A stretch of DNA of 7,080 nucleotides, taken from Rhodocyclaceae bacterium. Lineage in GTDB: Bacteria > Pseudomonadota > Gammaproteobacteria > Burkholderiales > Rhodocyclaceae. The notes beneath the pieces were generated by a model, which saw only the letters and a list, made by a program, of their open reading frames with translations, ran no database searches and had not been told where the DNA came from. Where the stretch lies: assembly GCA_013821865.1 (NCBI GenBank), contig PNJM01000140.1:1-7080 (forward strand), written 5' to 3'. Numbering within the stretch: position 1 is the first letter of the stretch; each line of letters opens with the position of its first letter. Below are positions 1 to 6,029 of this stretch, piece after piece. Both the position numbers and the translations under genes were made by a program.

Positions 1-297
1 AAGATGGCGCAGGAGGACGTGGTGGTGGTCACCAGCCGCCATCACCCCGAAGCCGTGCTGGTGCATCTGGACGACGAAAAGCTGCTCGACCAGCCCGGCG
101 TGCGCACTGCGCTGGCGGTATCTCTCTTCAAGGACGACAGCCTCTCGCTCGGCCATGCCGCCCGCCTCGCCGGCATGGCGCTGGCCGACTTCATGCGGCA
201 TGTCTCCCGCCTGGGCATCCCCGCCATCAAGGGCAACGCCGCCTCGCTGCGGGAAGACATGAAGGATCTCGACGCCTGGCTCGCCCGCACGGCGTGA
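1..297 (+). CDS. Phd-like/UPF0175 fusion antitoxin (5' end outside window)
   Basis: Probable antitoxin of a type II toxin-antitoxin pair, partner of the overlapping DUF3368 toxin. The readable part begins with the second half of a Phd/YefM fold: a valine-rich strand (EDVVVVTSRHHPEAVLVHLDD) that in Phd proteins follows an N-terminal DNA-binding helix pair. It then runs into a UPF0175-type helical segment (ALAVSLFKDDSLSLGHAARL, then LAGMALADFMRHVSRLGIPAI), whose short helix-turn-helix-like motif is typical of antitoxins paired with DUF3368. An ATG lies at position 4, but starting there would remove half of the Phd domain and no ribosome-binding site is visible. The frame is open to the window edge, so the true start probably lies upstream. 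The stop TGA (295-297) overlaps the next gene's GTG by 4 bp, implying translational coupling. Such antitoxins usually repress their own operon. The family call is by recognition of motifs; the start is unresolved. Confidence 0.8.
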   Translation, partial: KMAQEDVVVVTSRHHPEAVLVHLDDEKLLDQPGVRTALAVSLFKDDSLSLGHAARLAGMALADFMRHVSRLGIPAIKGNAASLREDMKDLDAWLARTA

Positions 298-794
298 AGC
301 GTCCTGCCTCGATCGTCCTCGCCGACGCCAGCCCTCTCATTGCGCTGGGTATCGTCGGTGGCCTTGCCTGGACGCATGCCCTGTTCGGCAAGGTGACGCT
401 GACCGCCACCGTGCAGGGGGAAGTCGTGCCGGGCAGCGACCGGCCGGGCGCACGGGAAATCGCCGCTGCCATACGGCGCGGCTGGCTCAAGATCATTCAG
501 GAGCAGTGGGCGGAGCCCGCCTTCGCCGAACTCGACGAGGGAGAAGCCAGCACGCTGCGCGCGGCCATCCATCTGCGCCGACCCTGTTTGATCCTCATGG
601 ACGAGAAAGCCGGCCGCGCCGTGGCGCGGGAGCTGGGCTTCGCTGTCACCGGCACGGCTGGAATCATATTGGCGGCGAAGCGGCGCCGCCTCATACCGGC
701 GGTCAGGCCGGTGTTCGAGCAACTGCTGGAAAAGGAATTCCGGCTTTCGGGGGAGTTGATTCGGGCGGTGCTGGGTGAGGCGGGAGAGAAATAG
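294..794 (+). CDS. DUF3368 PIN-like toxin
   Basis: Predicted toxin, a PIN-fold nuclease-like protein of 166 residues, which is usual for DUF3368. Visible motifs are ADASPLIAL (Asp11, the first PIN acidic residue), GEV (Glu43), LDEGEAST (Asp81, Glu82, Glu84) and LMDEKAGR (Asp103), followed by the GTAG turn at 120-123 that is characteristic of this family. These acidic residues would build a metal-dependent RNase active site; RNA cleavage is the expected activity, inferred from the PIN superfamily, and the specific target is unknown. The start is GTG at 294, inside the stop of the antitoxin gene (GTGA overlap). No good Shine-Dalgarno is visible, so translation likely depends on coupling to the antitoxin. 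The reading frame is intact and all key acids are present, so this module looks functional. Confidence 0.85.
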   Translation: MKRPASIVLADASPLIALGIVGGLAWTHALFGKVTLTATVQGEVVPGSDRPGAREIAAAIRRGWLKIIQEQWAEPAFAELDEGEASTLRAAIHLRRPCLILMDEKAGRAVARELGFAVTGTAGIILAAKRRRLIPAVRPVFEQLLEKEFRLSGELIRAVLGEAGEK

Positions 795-836
795 TCGTGC
801 ATCGGCATGATCCGTTAGAGTCCGCTGCCGCTTGAT

Positions 837-861
837 GTTTGCGCCGGCGGGCGCCACAAAC
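837..861. promoter_or_regulatory. Imperfect palindrome before the phd-vapC module, candidate operator
   Basis: The arms GTTT (837-840) and AAAC (858-861) flank a GC-rich stem GCGCC/GGCGC (841-845 and 850-854) with a 4-nt loop and a 3-nt bulge. It ends just before the AGGAG at 863-867 that serves the Phd antitoxin. Phd-type antitoxins bind palindromes at their own promoter, so this could be an autoregulatory operator or an mRNA hairpin beside the ribosome-binding site. The 79-nt gap (795-873) between the two modules holds nothing else I can identify, and I see no clear -35/-10 pair in it. Confidence 0.3.
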
Positions 862-873
862 CAGGAGTTTGTC

Positions 874-1131
874 ATGGGCAAGACATGGACGTTGCAGGAT
901 GCCAAGAACCATTTCAGCGAGATCGTGGACCGCGCCCTGGAAGACGGGCCGCAAATGGTGACCCGGCACGGCCGCGATGTGGTGGTCGTCGTTGCGGCAA
1001 ATGAATACCGGAAAATGACCCAACCGGCCGGCTCGCTGGTCGAATTCATGCGGCGTTCGCCGCTGTACGGCGCCGACGACATCGAATTCGAGCGCGACAG
1101 GAGCCCGACCCGGCGCGGGCCGAAGCTTTGA
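874..1131 (+). CDS. Phd/YefM-family antitoxin
   Basis: Type II antitoxin of 85 residues. The N-terminal half has the Phd/YefM pattern: TWTLQDAKNHFSEIVDRAL (residues 4-22, helical dimer/DNA-binding part), then QMVTRHGRDVVVVVAANEYRKM (27-48), a strand ending in the conserved E/D-Y position. The C-terminal tail (SLVEFMRRSPLYGADDIEFERD, residues 54-75) resembles the extended helix that wraps and blocks a VapC-type toxin. The start at 874 is chosen because AGGAG at 863-867 sits 6 nt upstream and the family's N-terminus begins there; the in-frame ATG at 832 adds 14 residues unlike the family. The stop overlaps the toxin gene by 4 bp (TTGA). The gene is intact although its toxin partner is frameshifted, so it may persist as a solitary antitoxin and repressor. 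Confidence 0.88.
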   Translation: MGKTWTLQDAKNHFSEIVDRALEDGPQMVTRHGRDVVVVVAANEYRKMTQPAGSLVEFMRRSPLYGADDIEFERDRSPTRRGPKL

Positions 1132-1548
1132 GCTACCTCATCGACACCAATATCCTCTCCGAACTCAGCCGCAGGTCACCGAACGCGGCGGTGGTCGAGT
1201 GGTTCGCCGAGCGGCCCGTCGGCAGACTGCATTTGAGCGTGTTGAGCCTCGGTGAGATTCGCAAGGGCATCGAGAACCTGCCGCCGGGCAAGCGGAAATC
1301 GCGTCTCGTCGATTGGCTCGAAATCGATTTGCCGGCATTTTTCGGCGAGCGGGTATTGACGGTCGATATCCAGGTGGCGGATCGCTGGGGACGACTGGTG
1401 GCGCAGGTCGGCACGTCCCGTGCCCGCAATCGACAGCCTCTTGGTGGCCACTGCTCTGCATCATGATCTGGCCCTGGTTACGCGCAATGTGCGCGATTTC
1501 GCGTATCCGGGCCTGGAAGTCATCAATCCCTGGAAACACTCATCTTGA
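1128..1548 (+). pseudogene. vapC: VapC-type PIN toxin, frameshifted
   Basis: Type II toxin of the VapC/PIN ribonuclease family, disrupted by a one-base insertion. From a TTG start coupled to the antitoxin stop, the N-terminal part is canonical: SYLIDTNILSEL (Asp6, first metal-binding acid), LSLGEIRKGI (Glu43) and ADRWGRLVAQV up to residue 94. In frame the protein then changes to an unrelated tail and stops at 1464-1466 (112 residues). Skipping one base in 1410-1413, for example the A at 1413, restores GRPVPAIDSLLVATALHHD and LVTRNVRDF, ending in NPWKHSS at TGA 1546-1548. That gives 139 residues, a normal VapC length. The lost part carries the third and fourth acidic positions (Asp102 and Asp123 in the restored numbering), so the encoded product should be inactive. 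A sequencing or assembly error is an alternative explanation. The intact antitoxin lies immediately upstream. Confidence 0.85.
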
Positions 1549-1832
1549 TTCCTGATTACCAATGAGGCTCAGCCAGTAAGCCCGTGGGGGTAGCAAACTG
1601 GCATTGCTTGATTTTCCAAGGAGATAAGCGATGCCGAAGAACAAGGCACCCAGGCCAAGAACGGGCATCTCCTCGCTGGAGTTCTCCCGCCAGTTGGCCA
1701 TCTCCCAGAATAGCGCCTGGCTGATCGATTTCACGATAAAGTTCCGCAGTTGCGTACGCGTTTGTTTCCGACGGCGACATCTCCCCTTCGGGAAAAGTCA
1801 GTCTCCGCAACACGGCGATGCTGAAGCCGACA
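1549..1832. other. Intergenic stretch without a convincing gene
   Basis: These 284 bp separate the broken vapC from the 3' end of the NYN gene and look less GC-rich than their surroundings. On the + strand, AAGGAG at 1618-1623 lies 7 nt before an ATG at 1631. The ORF it opens (99 codons, to 1930) matches no family I know, becomes arginine- and proline-rich, and runs about 100 bp into the opposite-strand NYN gene, so only its first half could be credible. On the - strand, an ORF ending at 1540 contains a hydrophobic stretch (PVLGLGALFFGIAYLLG) without a usable start. A small GGG/CCC hairpin lies around 1784-1794. I see no tRNA, insertion-sequence end or clear terminator. It may be decayed sequence left by accessory-gene turnover. 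Confidence 0.4.
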
Positions 1833-2663
1833 TCAGGCTGAGGGGATGCGCAGGATATAGCCCCCCGACTTCTCGTCGCGCTGCAGTTCCAGCAGGCGTC
1901 GTGACTGCGCTTCCTCCAGCAGTTCGCTGAATGACTTGAAGCCGTAGTAGGACTCGGTGAAGCCTGGCTTGCGGCGCTTCAGGGCCTGCTTGACCATGGA
2001 GCCCCAGATCTGCTCGCCGGCGCCGCGCTCGGCGACGAGGGCCTCGATGGTTTCCAGAGTGAGATCGAGCGCTTCCTGCTTGCGGTCTTCCTCCTCGCTC
2101 GGTTCCTTGTCCTCCTTCTTCGGCGCGCCTTTCGCGGCCGCGGCCTTGACCGGGCGTTTCTTCGCGGTGCGCTTCTTGGTTTCCTCCTCGCGCACCAGGT
2201 CGTCGTAGTAGATGAATTCGTCGCAGTTGGCCATGAGGAGATCCGAAGTCGACTTCTTCACGCCGACGCCGATTACCAGCTTGTTGTTCTCGCGCAGCTT
2301 GGACACCAGCGGCGAGAAGTCGGAATCGCCGCTGATGATGACGAAGGTGTCGACGTGCAATTTCGTGTAGCACAGGTCGAGGGCGTCCACCACCATGCGG
2401 ATGTCGGCCGAGTTCTTGCCCGACTGGCGCACGTGCGGGATTTCGATCAGCTCGAAGGCGGCCTCGTGCATCGGCGCCTTGAAGTCCTTGTAGCGGGCCC
2501 AGTCGCAGTAGGCCTTCTTGACGACGATGCTGCCCTTGAGCAGCAGGCGCTCCAGCACCTTCCTGATGTCGAACTGGGCGTATTTCGCTTCCTGCACGCC
2601 CAGGGCGACGTTTTCGAAGTCGCAGAACAGCGCCATGTTGCGGGTTTCGTTTTGCGTGGCCAT
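1833..2663 (-). CDS. NYN-domain putative RNase with C-terminal OST-HTH/LOTUS-like domain
   Basis: A 276-residue protein combining a PIN-fold NYN nuclease domain with a putative RNA-binding module. Residues about 10-156 form the NYN domain: ALFCDFENVA (Asp15, Asn18), NSADIRMVVDAL (Asp87, Asp93) and VIISGDSDFSPLV (Asp113, Asp115), the conserved acidic set, followed by VIGVGVKKSTSDLL and FIYYDDL. A lysine/alanine/glutamate-rich linker covers about 160-195. Residues about 197-274 look like an OST-HTH/LOTUS winged helix (ETIEALVAERG, KPGFTESYYGFKSFSELLEE, then a GGYILRIP strand). The start at 2663 fits the domain edge; a weak purine-rich GAAAGACGAG precedes it. It begins 10 nt after the gltL stop on the same strand, so it is probably transcribed with the transporter. 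By family, an endoribonuclease or RNA-binding role is expected; substrate and link to glutamate uptake are unknown. Confidence 0.88.
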   Translation of the reverse strand: MATQNETRNMALFCDFENVALGVQEAKYAQFDIRKVLERLLLKGSIVVKKAYCDWARYKDFKAPMHEAAFELIEIPHVRQSGKNSADIRMVVDALDLCYTKLHVDTFVIISGDSDFSPLVSKLRENNKLVIGVGVKKSTSDLLMANCDEFIYYDDLVREEETKKRTAKKRPVKAAAAKGAPKKEDKEPSEEEDRKQEALDLTLETIEALVAERGAGEQIWGSMVKQALKRRKPGFTESYYGFKSFSELLEEAQSRRLLELQRDEKSGGYILRIPSA

Positions 2664-2673
2664 GACTCGTCTT

Positions 2674-3402
2674 TCAGTGGTGGAGTATCTTGGAGAGGAA
2701 CTGCTGCGCCCGCTCCGAGCGCGGCGTGCCGAAGAAGTCCTCCTTCTTTGCGTCCTCGACGATTCTACCGTGATCCATGAAGATGACGCGGTGTGCCACC
2801 TTGCGGGCAAAGCCCATCTCGTGCGTCACCACCATCATGGTCATGCCTTCCTGCGCCAGTTCGACCATGACGTCGAGCACTTCGTTGATCATCTCCGGGT
2901 CGAGTGCCGAGGTCGGTTCGTCGAAGAGCATGCAGATCGGGTCCATGGCCAGCGCCCGGGCGATGGCGACGCGCTGCTGCTGGCCGCCGGAGAGCTGCCC
3001 CGGGTGCTTGCCGGCATGCGCCTTGAGACCGACGCGGTCGAGCAGCCCCATCCCCCTTTCCGTTGCCTCTTCCCTGCTGCGGCCGAGCACCTCGACCTGG
3101 GCGATGGTCAGGTTCTCGGTGATGGTCATGTGGGGGAACAGCTCGAAATTCTGGAACACCATGCCGACGTGCGAGCGCAATCCGGGCAGGTCCGTCTTCG
3201 GATCGCCGACGGAAATGCCGTTCACCACGATCTCGCCCCGCTGGAAGGGTTCCAGGCCGTTCACGCATTTGATCAGGGTGGACTTGCCCGAGCCGGACGG
3301 GCCGCAGACCACCACCACCTCGCTCCTGGCGACTTCCGTCGAGCAGTCGGCGAGTACCCGGAAGCTGCCGTACGACTTGGATACGTTGCGGATCGAAATC
3401 AT
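2674..3402 (-). CDS. gltL: Glutamate/aspartate ABC transporter ATP-binding protein GltL
   Basis: Cytoplasmic ATPase that powers import of glutamate and aspartate through GltJ-GltK. The 242 residues are the usual size for polar amino-acid ABC ATPases (GltL/GlnQ/HisP group). All motifs are present: Walker [10 protein letters not shown] (34-42), Q-loop [13 protein letters not shown] (Gln84), signature LSGGQQQR (137-144), Walker B ICMLFDEP (Asp161, catalytic Glu162), D-loop SALD (165-168) and the switch histidine in VVTHEMGFA (His194). The ATG at 3402 overlaps the gltK stop (ATGA, 4 bp), and GAGGG lies 7 nt upstream within the gltK end, so translation is coupled. The frame stays open far upstream, but that extension overlaps gltK and is not real. 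The NYN gene follows after 10 nt. Confidence 0.97.
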   Translation of the reverse strand: MISIRNVSKSYGSFRVLADCSTEVARSEVVVVCGPSGSGKSTLIKCVNGLEPFQRGEIVVNGISVGDPKTDLPGLRSHVGMVFQNFELFPHMTITENLTIAQVEVLGRSREEATERGMGLLDRVGLKAHAGKHPGQLSGGQQQRVAIARALAMDPICMLFDEPTSALDPEMINEVLDVMVELAQEGMTMMVVTHEMGFARKVAHRVIFMDHGRIVEDAKKEDFFGTPRSERAQQFLSKILHH

Positions 3403-4076
3403 GCTCCCGCCCTCTTTTGATACCGCCTGGCCAGCAGGGAGGCGGAGTAGCACAGGACGAAGTACACGGCGCCGGCGAAGAGCAGCAGTTCGACCAGGCG
3501 CCCGTCGCGGTCGCCCACCTTGTAGGCGGCGCCGAAGAAGTCGGCGAGGGCGCTGACGTAAACCAGCGACGTGTCCTGGAACAGGATGATGGCCTGGGTC
3601 AGCAGCAGCGGAACCATGTTGCGGAAGGCTTGCGGCAGCACGACCAGGCGCATGGCCTGGCCATAGCTCATGCCCAGAGCATGGGCAGCGGCGATCTGCC
3701 CCTTGGGTACGCTCTGGATGCCGGCGCGGATGATCTCGGAATAGTAGGCCGACTCGAACAGGGCGAAGCCGACCATGGCTGATGGGAGCCGGGCGTCGGT
3801 GCCGGGCGCCAGGCCGAGCAGGATCTCCAGCAGTTGCGGTACGATGAGGAAGAACCAGAGCAGCACCATCACCAGCGGCACCGAGCGGAACAGGTTCACG
3901 TAGCCGGCGGCGAACCAGGACAGCGCCCGGAAACGGGACAGGCGCATCAATGCCAGCAGCGTGCCCCAGACGATGCCGGCGACAATGGCGAGCGCCGTGA
4001 TCTCCAGCGAGATTTTCATCCCGTCCCAGAGGAAGGGCAGCGCGCCGGGAATCGAGGACCAGTCGAAGTCGTGCAT
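3399..4076 (-). CDS. gltK: Glutamate/aspartate ABC transporter permease GltK
   Basis: Inner-membrane permease, one half of the heterodimeric channel for glutamate/aspartate. It follows E. coli GltK almost throughout: HDFDWSSIP at the start, [60 protein letters not shown], and the C-terminal [16 protein letters not shown]. The cytoplasmic EAA loop that docks on the ATPase is [20 protein letters not shown]. Several hydrophobic segments fit the His/Glu/Gln/Arg-type permease layout. Two in-frame starts exist, ATG at 4082 and ATG at 4076. I prefer 4076 because it aligns with the E. coli start and puts GGAAAG 7 nt upstream, but 4082 (227 residues) is possible. The gltK stop overlaps gltL. A strong palindrome occupies the 76-nt gap to gltJ. 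Confidence 0.95.
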   Translation of the reverse strand: MHDFDWSSIPGALPFLWDGMKISLEITALAIVAGIVWGTLLALMRLSRFRALSWFAAGYVNLFRSVPLVMVLLWFFLIVPQLLEILLGLAPGTDARLPSAMVGFALFESAYYSEIIRAGIQSVPKGQIAAAHALGMSYGQAMRLVVLPQAFRNMVPLLLTQAIILFQDTSLVYVSALADFFGAAYKVGDRDGRLVELLLFAGAVYFVLCYSASLLARRYQKRAGA

Positions 4077-4098
4077 CGTCATGCTTTCCGCTGGGCCG

Positions 4099-4127
4099 CC
4101 CCGAGGGAGGCATGCGCCCCCTCGGGG
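4099..4127. repeat. GC-rich palindrome between gltJ and gltK, REP-like
   Basis: Perfect 9-bp arms CCCCGAGGG (4099-4107) and CCCTCGGGG (4119-4127) enclose a smaller GGC-ATGC-GCC hairpin (4109-4118) with one bulged A. The following GGCAGCGAACGAATGTGAGT (4128-4147) and GTGGGGG belong to a sequence type that I recall as frequent between genes in betaproteobacteria, so this may be a dispersed palindromic element. It has no U-tract in the transcribed (-) direction, so it is not a typical terminator. It could stabilise mRNA ends or mark a processing site inside the operon. Confidence 0.55.
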
Positions 4128-4158
4128 GGCAGCGAACGAATGTGAGTGTGGGGGTTCA

Positions 4159-4896
4159 TCACTTGCCTCCGATGTAGCCCGGCACGCGGGAGCGCCGCTC
4201 CACCTTCCGCATGAGAGTCATGACGATGACGTTGATGCCGACGTACATGACGGTCACGGCGATGAACGACTCGTAGGGCTGGGCCGTGTAGTCGACGAGC
4301 TGCCGGCCCTGCGCGGCCAGCTCGAGCAGGCCGATGGTCGAGCATACGGCAGAATTCTTGAAGATGTTCAGGAACTCGGAAGTGAGCGGCGGAACGATGA
4401 GGCGGAAAGCCATCGGCACCAGCACGTGGCGATAGGTCTGCGGCAGGGTGAAGCCGAGCGCAAGGCCGGCGTTCTTCTGGCCGGGCGGCAGCGAGTTGAT
4501 GCCGGCGCGCACCTGCTCGCACACCCGGGCGCCGGTGAAGAAGCCCAGGCATACCATGGAAGAGAGAAACTGCTGCGCCGTCGGGTTCATCTGCTTGAAG
4601 CTGTTGCCCAAAGCCGCCGGCAGCAGTTCCGGCAGAACGAAATACCAGATGAACAGCTGCACCAGGAGCGGGATATTGCGGAATGCCTCGACGTATACCG
4701 CGGCAATGCCGGAAAGCCAGCGGCTGGGTACGGTGCGCAGCACTCCCATGATCGAGCCGATGGCCAGCGCGATGATCCAGGCGCTGAGGGAAAGGGCGAT
4801 CGTCGTCTGCAATCCCGACAGCATCCACCCCAGGTAGGTGGTATCGCCGGTAGGCGTCGTGCTGACGAAAATACCCCAGTTCCAGTTGTAACTCAT
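4159..4896 (-). CDS. gltJ: Glutamate/aspartate ABC transporter permease GltJ
   Basis: Inner-membrane permease partner of GltK, 245 residues. It matches E. coli GltJ closely from [10 protein letters not shown] through [53 protein letters not shown] and [20 protein letters not shown] to the C-terminal RVPGYIGGK. The EAA loop is [20 protein letters not shown], which contacts GltL. Hydrophobic helices and the polar N-terminus fit the family topology. The start at 4896 is fixed by homology, yet no Shine-Dalgarno precedes it: the mRNA instead reads GGGCCTCCTGTC before ATG. It lies 81 nt after gltI, with a terminator-like hairpin in that gap, and 76 nt before gltK with another palindrome. Confidence 0.96.
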   Translation of the reverse strand: MSYNWNWGIFVSTTPTGDTTYLGWMLSGLQTTIALSLSAWIIALAIGSIMGVLRTVPSRWLSGIAAVYVEAFRNIPLLVQLFIWYFVLPELLPAALGNSFKQMNPTAQQFLSSMVCLGFFTGARVCEQVRAGINSLPPGQKNAGLALGFTLPQTYRHVLVPMAFRLIVPPLTSEFLNIFKNSAVCSTIGLLELAAQGRQLVDYTAQPYESFIAVTVMYVGINVIVMTLMRKVERRSRVPGYIGGK

Positions 4897-4925
4897 GACA
4901 GGAGGCCCGGAAGAACTGCCGAACA

Positions 4926-4956
4926 GAAAACGGAAGGCGCTCGACCTTCCGTTTTC
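4926..4956 (-). terminator. Hairpin between gltI and gltJ, likely partial terminator or attenuator
   Basis: A perfect 12-bp inverted repeat (GAAAACGGAAGG at 4926-4937 and CCTTCCGTTTTC at 4945-4956) with a 7-nt loop lies 21 nt after the gltI stop. In the transcribed (-) direction the stem ends in a short run of four U. The U-run is part of the stem and not followed by more U, so termination is probably incomplete. Such hairpins after binding-protein genes often cause read-through attenuation or protect the upstream mRNA, giving more binding protein than permease. The hairpin is seen directly; the role is inference. Confidence 0.65.
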
Positions 4957-4977
4957 CCTTGCCGCATTCGAGGACGC

Positions 4978-5877
4978 TTACTCGTACGCCTTGTCGTTCG
5001 GGTTCTTGTGCAGCTTGACCATGTCGTCGCTCATCGGGAAGTTGAGATTCAGCCCCTTGGGCGGGACGGGCGACATGAACCACTTCTTGTAGACCTTGTC
5101 CATTTCGCCGGAGGTCTGCAGCCTGGCGATGGTCGAGTCGACGATCTTCTTGAACGACGCGTCATCCTTCCGCATCATGCAGCCATAGGCTTCGTACGAC
5201 TGCGGCGTGCCGGTGACAATCCAGTCGCCGGGCTTTTTGGCCTTGGCCAGTTCGCCGTAGAGCAGCGCATCGTCCATCATGAACGCCACCGCGCGGCCGG
5301 TTTCCAGCGTAAGGAAGGATTCGCCGTGATCCTTGGCGCTGATGATGTTCATGTTCATCTTCTTGCCTTCGTTCATCTTGCGGATAAGGCGCTCGGACGT
5401 GGTTCCGGCAGTGGTCACCACGTTCTTGCCGGCGAGATCGGGAAAGTCCTTCACGCCGGAGTCCTTCCGGGTCATCAGCCTGGTGCCTATGATGAAGAAG
5501 GTGTTGGAGAAGGCCACCTGTTTCTGGCGCTCGGTGTTGTTTGTGGTCGAGCCGCATTCGATATCGACCGTGCCGTTCTGCACCAGGGGGATGCGGTTCT
5601 GCGAGGTCACCGGCACCAGCCTGGTCTGCAGGCTGCCCAGCTTCAGTTCGGCCTTGACGGCATCCACCACCTTCAGCAACAGCTCATGCGAATACCCAAC
5701 CACCTGCTGCTTGTCGTCGTAGTACGAGAACGGGATCGAGGATTCGCGATGGCCAAGCGAGATGGAACCGGTGTCCCTGATCTTCTTCAGCGTGCCGGCG
5801 AATTCCTGGGCGAGCGCTGGGGCCGCAATGAAAGCACCTGCGGCGAGGGCCAGCGCCAAACGGAAAATGCGTGCCAT
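4978..5877 (-). CDS. gltI: Periplasmic glutamate/aspartate-binding protein GltI
   Basis: Solute-binding protein that captures L-glutamate and L-aspartate in the periplasm and delivers them to GltJK. The 299 residues begin with a Sec signal peptide (MARIFRLALALAAGAFIAAP, cleavage likely after ALA at 21-23). The mature part follows E. coli GltI closely: GHRESSIPFSYYDDKQQVVG (42-61), PVTSQNRIPLVQNGTVDIEC (89-108), GSTTNNTERQKQVAFS, IISAKDHGESF (178-188) and AVAFMMDDALLYGE. Arg44, Ser92, Arg95, the SerThrThr at 110-112 and His184 fall in the segments that form the dicarboxylic amino-acid pocket in the family. The start at 5877 has a strong AGGAGGAGG about 3 nt upstream and fits the signal peptide. 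First gene of the glt operon, preceded by a promoter at 5939-5968. Confidence 0.97.
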   Translation of the reverse strand: MARIFRLALALAAGAFIAAPALAQEFAGTLKKIRDTGSISLGHRESSIPFSYYDDKQQVVGYSHELLLKVVDAVKAELKLGSLQTRLVPVTSQNRIPLVQNGTVDIECGSTTNNTERQKQVAFSNTFFIIGTRLMTRKDSGVKDFPDLAGKNVVTTAGTTSERLIRKMNEGKKMNMNIISAKDHGESFLTLETGRAVAFMMDDALLYGELAKAKKPGDWIVTGTPQSYEAYGCMMRKDDASFKKIVDSTIARLQTSGEMDKVYKKWFMSPVPPKGLNLNFPMSDDMVKLHKNPNDKAYE

Positions 5878-5938
5878 GACCTCCTCCTGGTGGGATGGGC
5901 GGTTCCGATTCTTTCTGATTGTTTGCTACCCGCCGATC

Positions 5939-5968
5939 ATTCTAGTACTGCACGGCGAACATTGTCCA
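5939..5968 (-). promoter_or_regulatory. Sigma70-type promoter for gltI
   Basis: Reading the - strand, TGGACA (5968-5963) matches five of six bases of the -35 consensus, and TAGAAT (5944-5939) matches five of six of the -10 box, with an 18-nt spacer. Transcription would begin near 5932, giving a leader of about 55 nt that contains the strong AGGAGGAGG ribosome site of gltI. An inverted repeat spans the -35 region. Predicted by eye from consensus only. Confidence 0.5.
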
Positions 5969-5976
5969 AGCCGTGC
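5950..5976. promoter_or_regulatory. Inverted repeat GCACGGC-N13-GCCGTGC, candidate operator
   Basis: Perfect 7-bp arms at 5950-5956 and 5970-5976 are centred on 5963, directly over the predicted gltI -35 element in the divergent gltI/TPR intergenic region. Spacing and position suit a dimeric regulator that would block or guide polymerase. The regulator is not identifiable from this window. Confidence 0.35.
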
Positions 5977-6029
5977 CGTCGCCGCTTCCGGATGAGGCAT
6001 ATTTCACGCTGGCGCGCCTGGCGCCGGGC

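Noticed and set aside
832..873. Upstream ATG at 832 for the second antitoxin
   Set aside because: It lacks a ribosome site and adds residues unlike Phd proteins; AGGAG at 863-867 points to 874.
42..1082. 346-codon open frame on the - strand across the toxin-antitoxin genes
   Set aside because: It overlaps four recognisable + strand genes and has no family resemblance; it is a GC-rich shadow frame.
1784..1794. Small CCC-TTC-GGG hairpin as terminator of the NYN gene
   Set aside because: The stem is only 3-4 bp and a U-tract is lacking, so it is not supportable as a terminator.
2664..2810. 49-residue N-terminal extension of the NYN protein
   Set aside because: It lies inside gltL, is Ser/Arg-rich without homology, and the NYN domain begins normally after the ATG at 2663.
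2518..3556. Long + strand open frames opposite gltL
   Set aside because: They are antisense to a complete ATPase with all its motifs, and their composition is that of shadow translation.
3403..4113. N-terminal extension of the gltL frame to a 479-residue protein
   Set aside because: The extension reads through gltK in another frame. The ATPase family starts at [12 protein letters not shown] (3402), which also has a ribosome site and an ATGA overlap.
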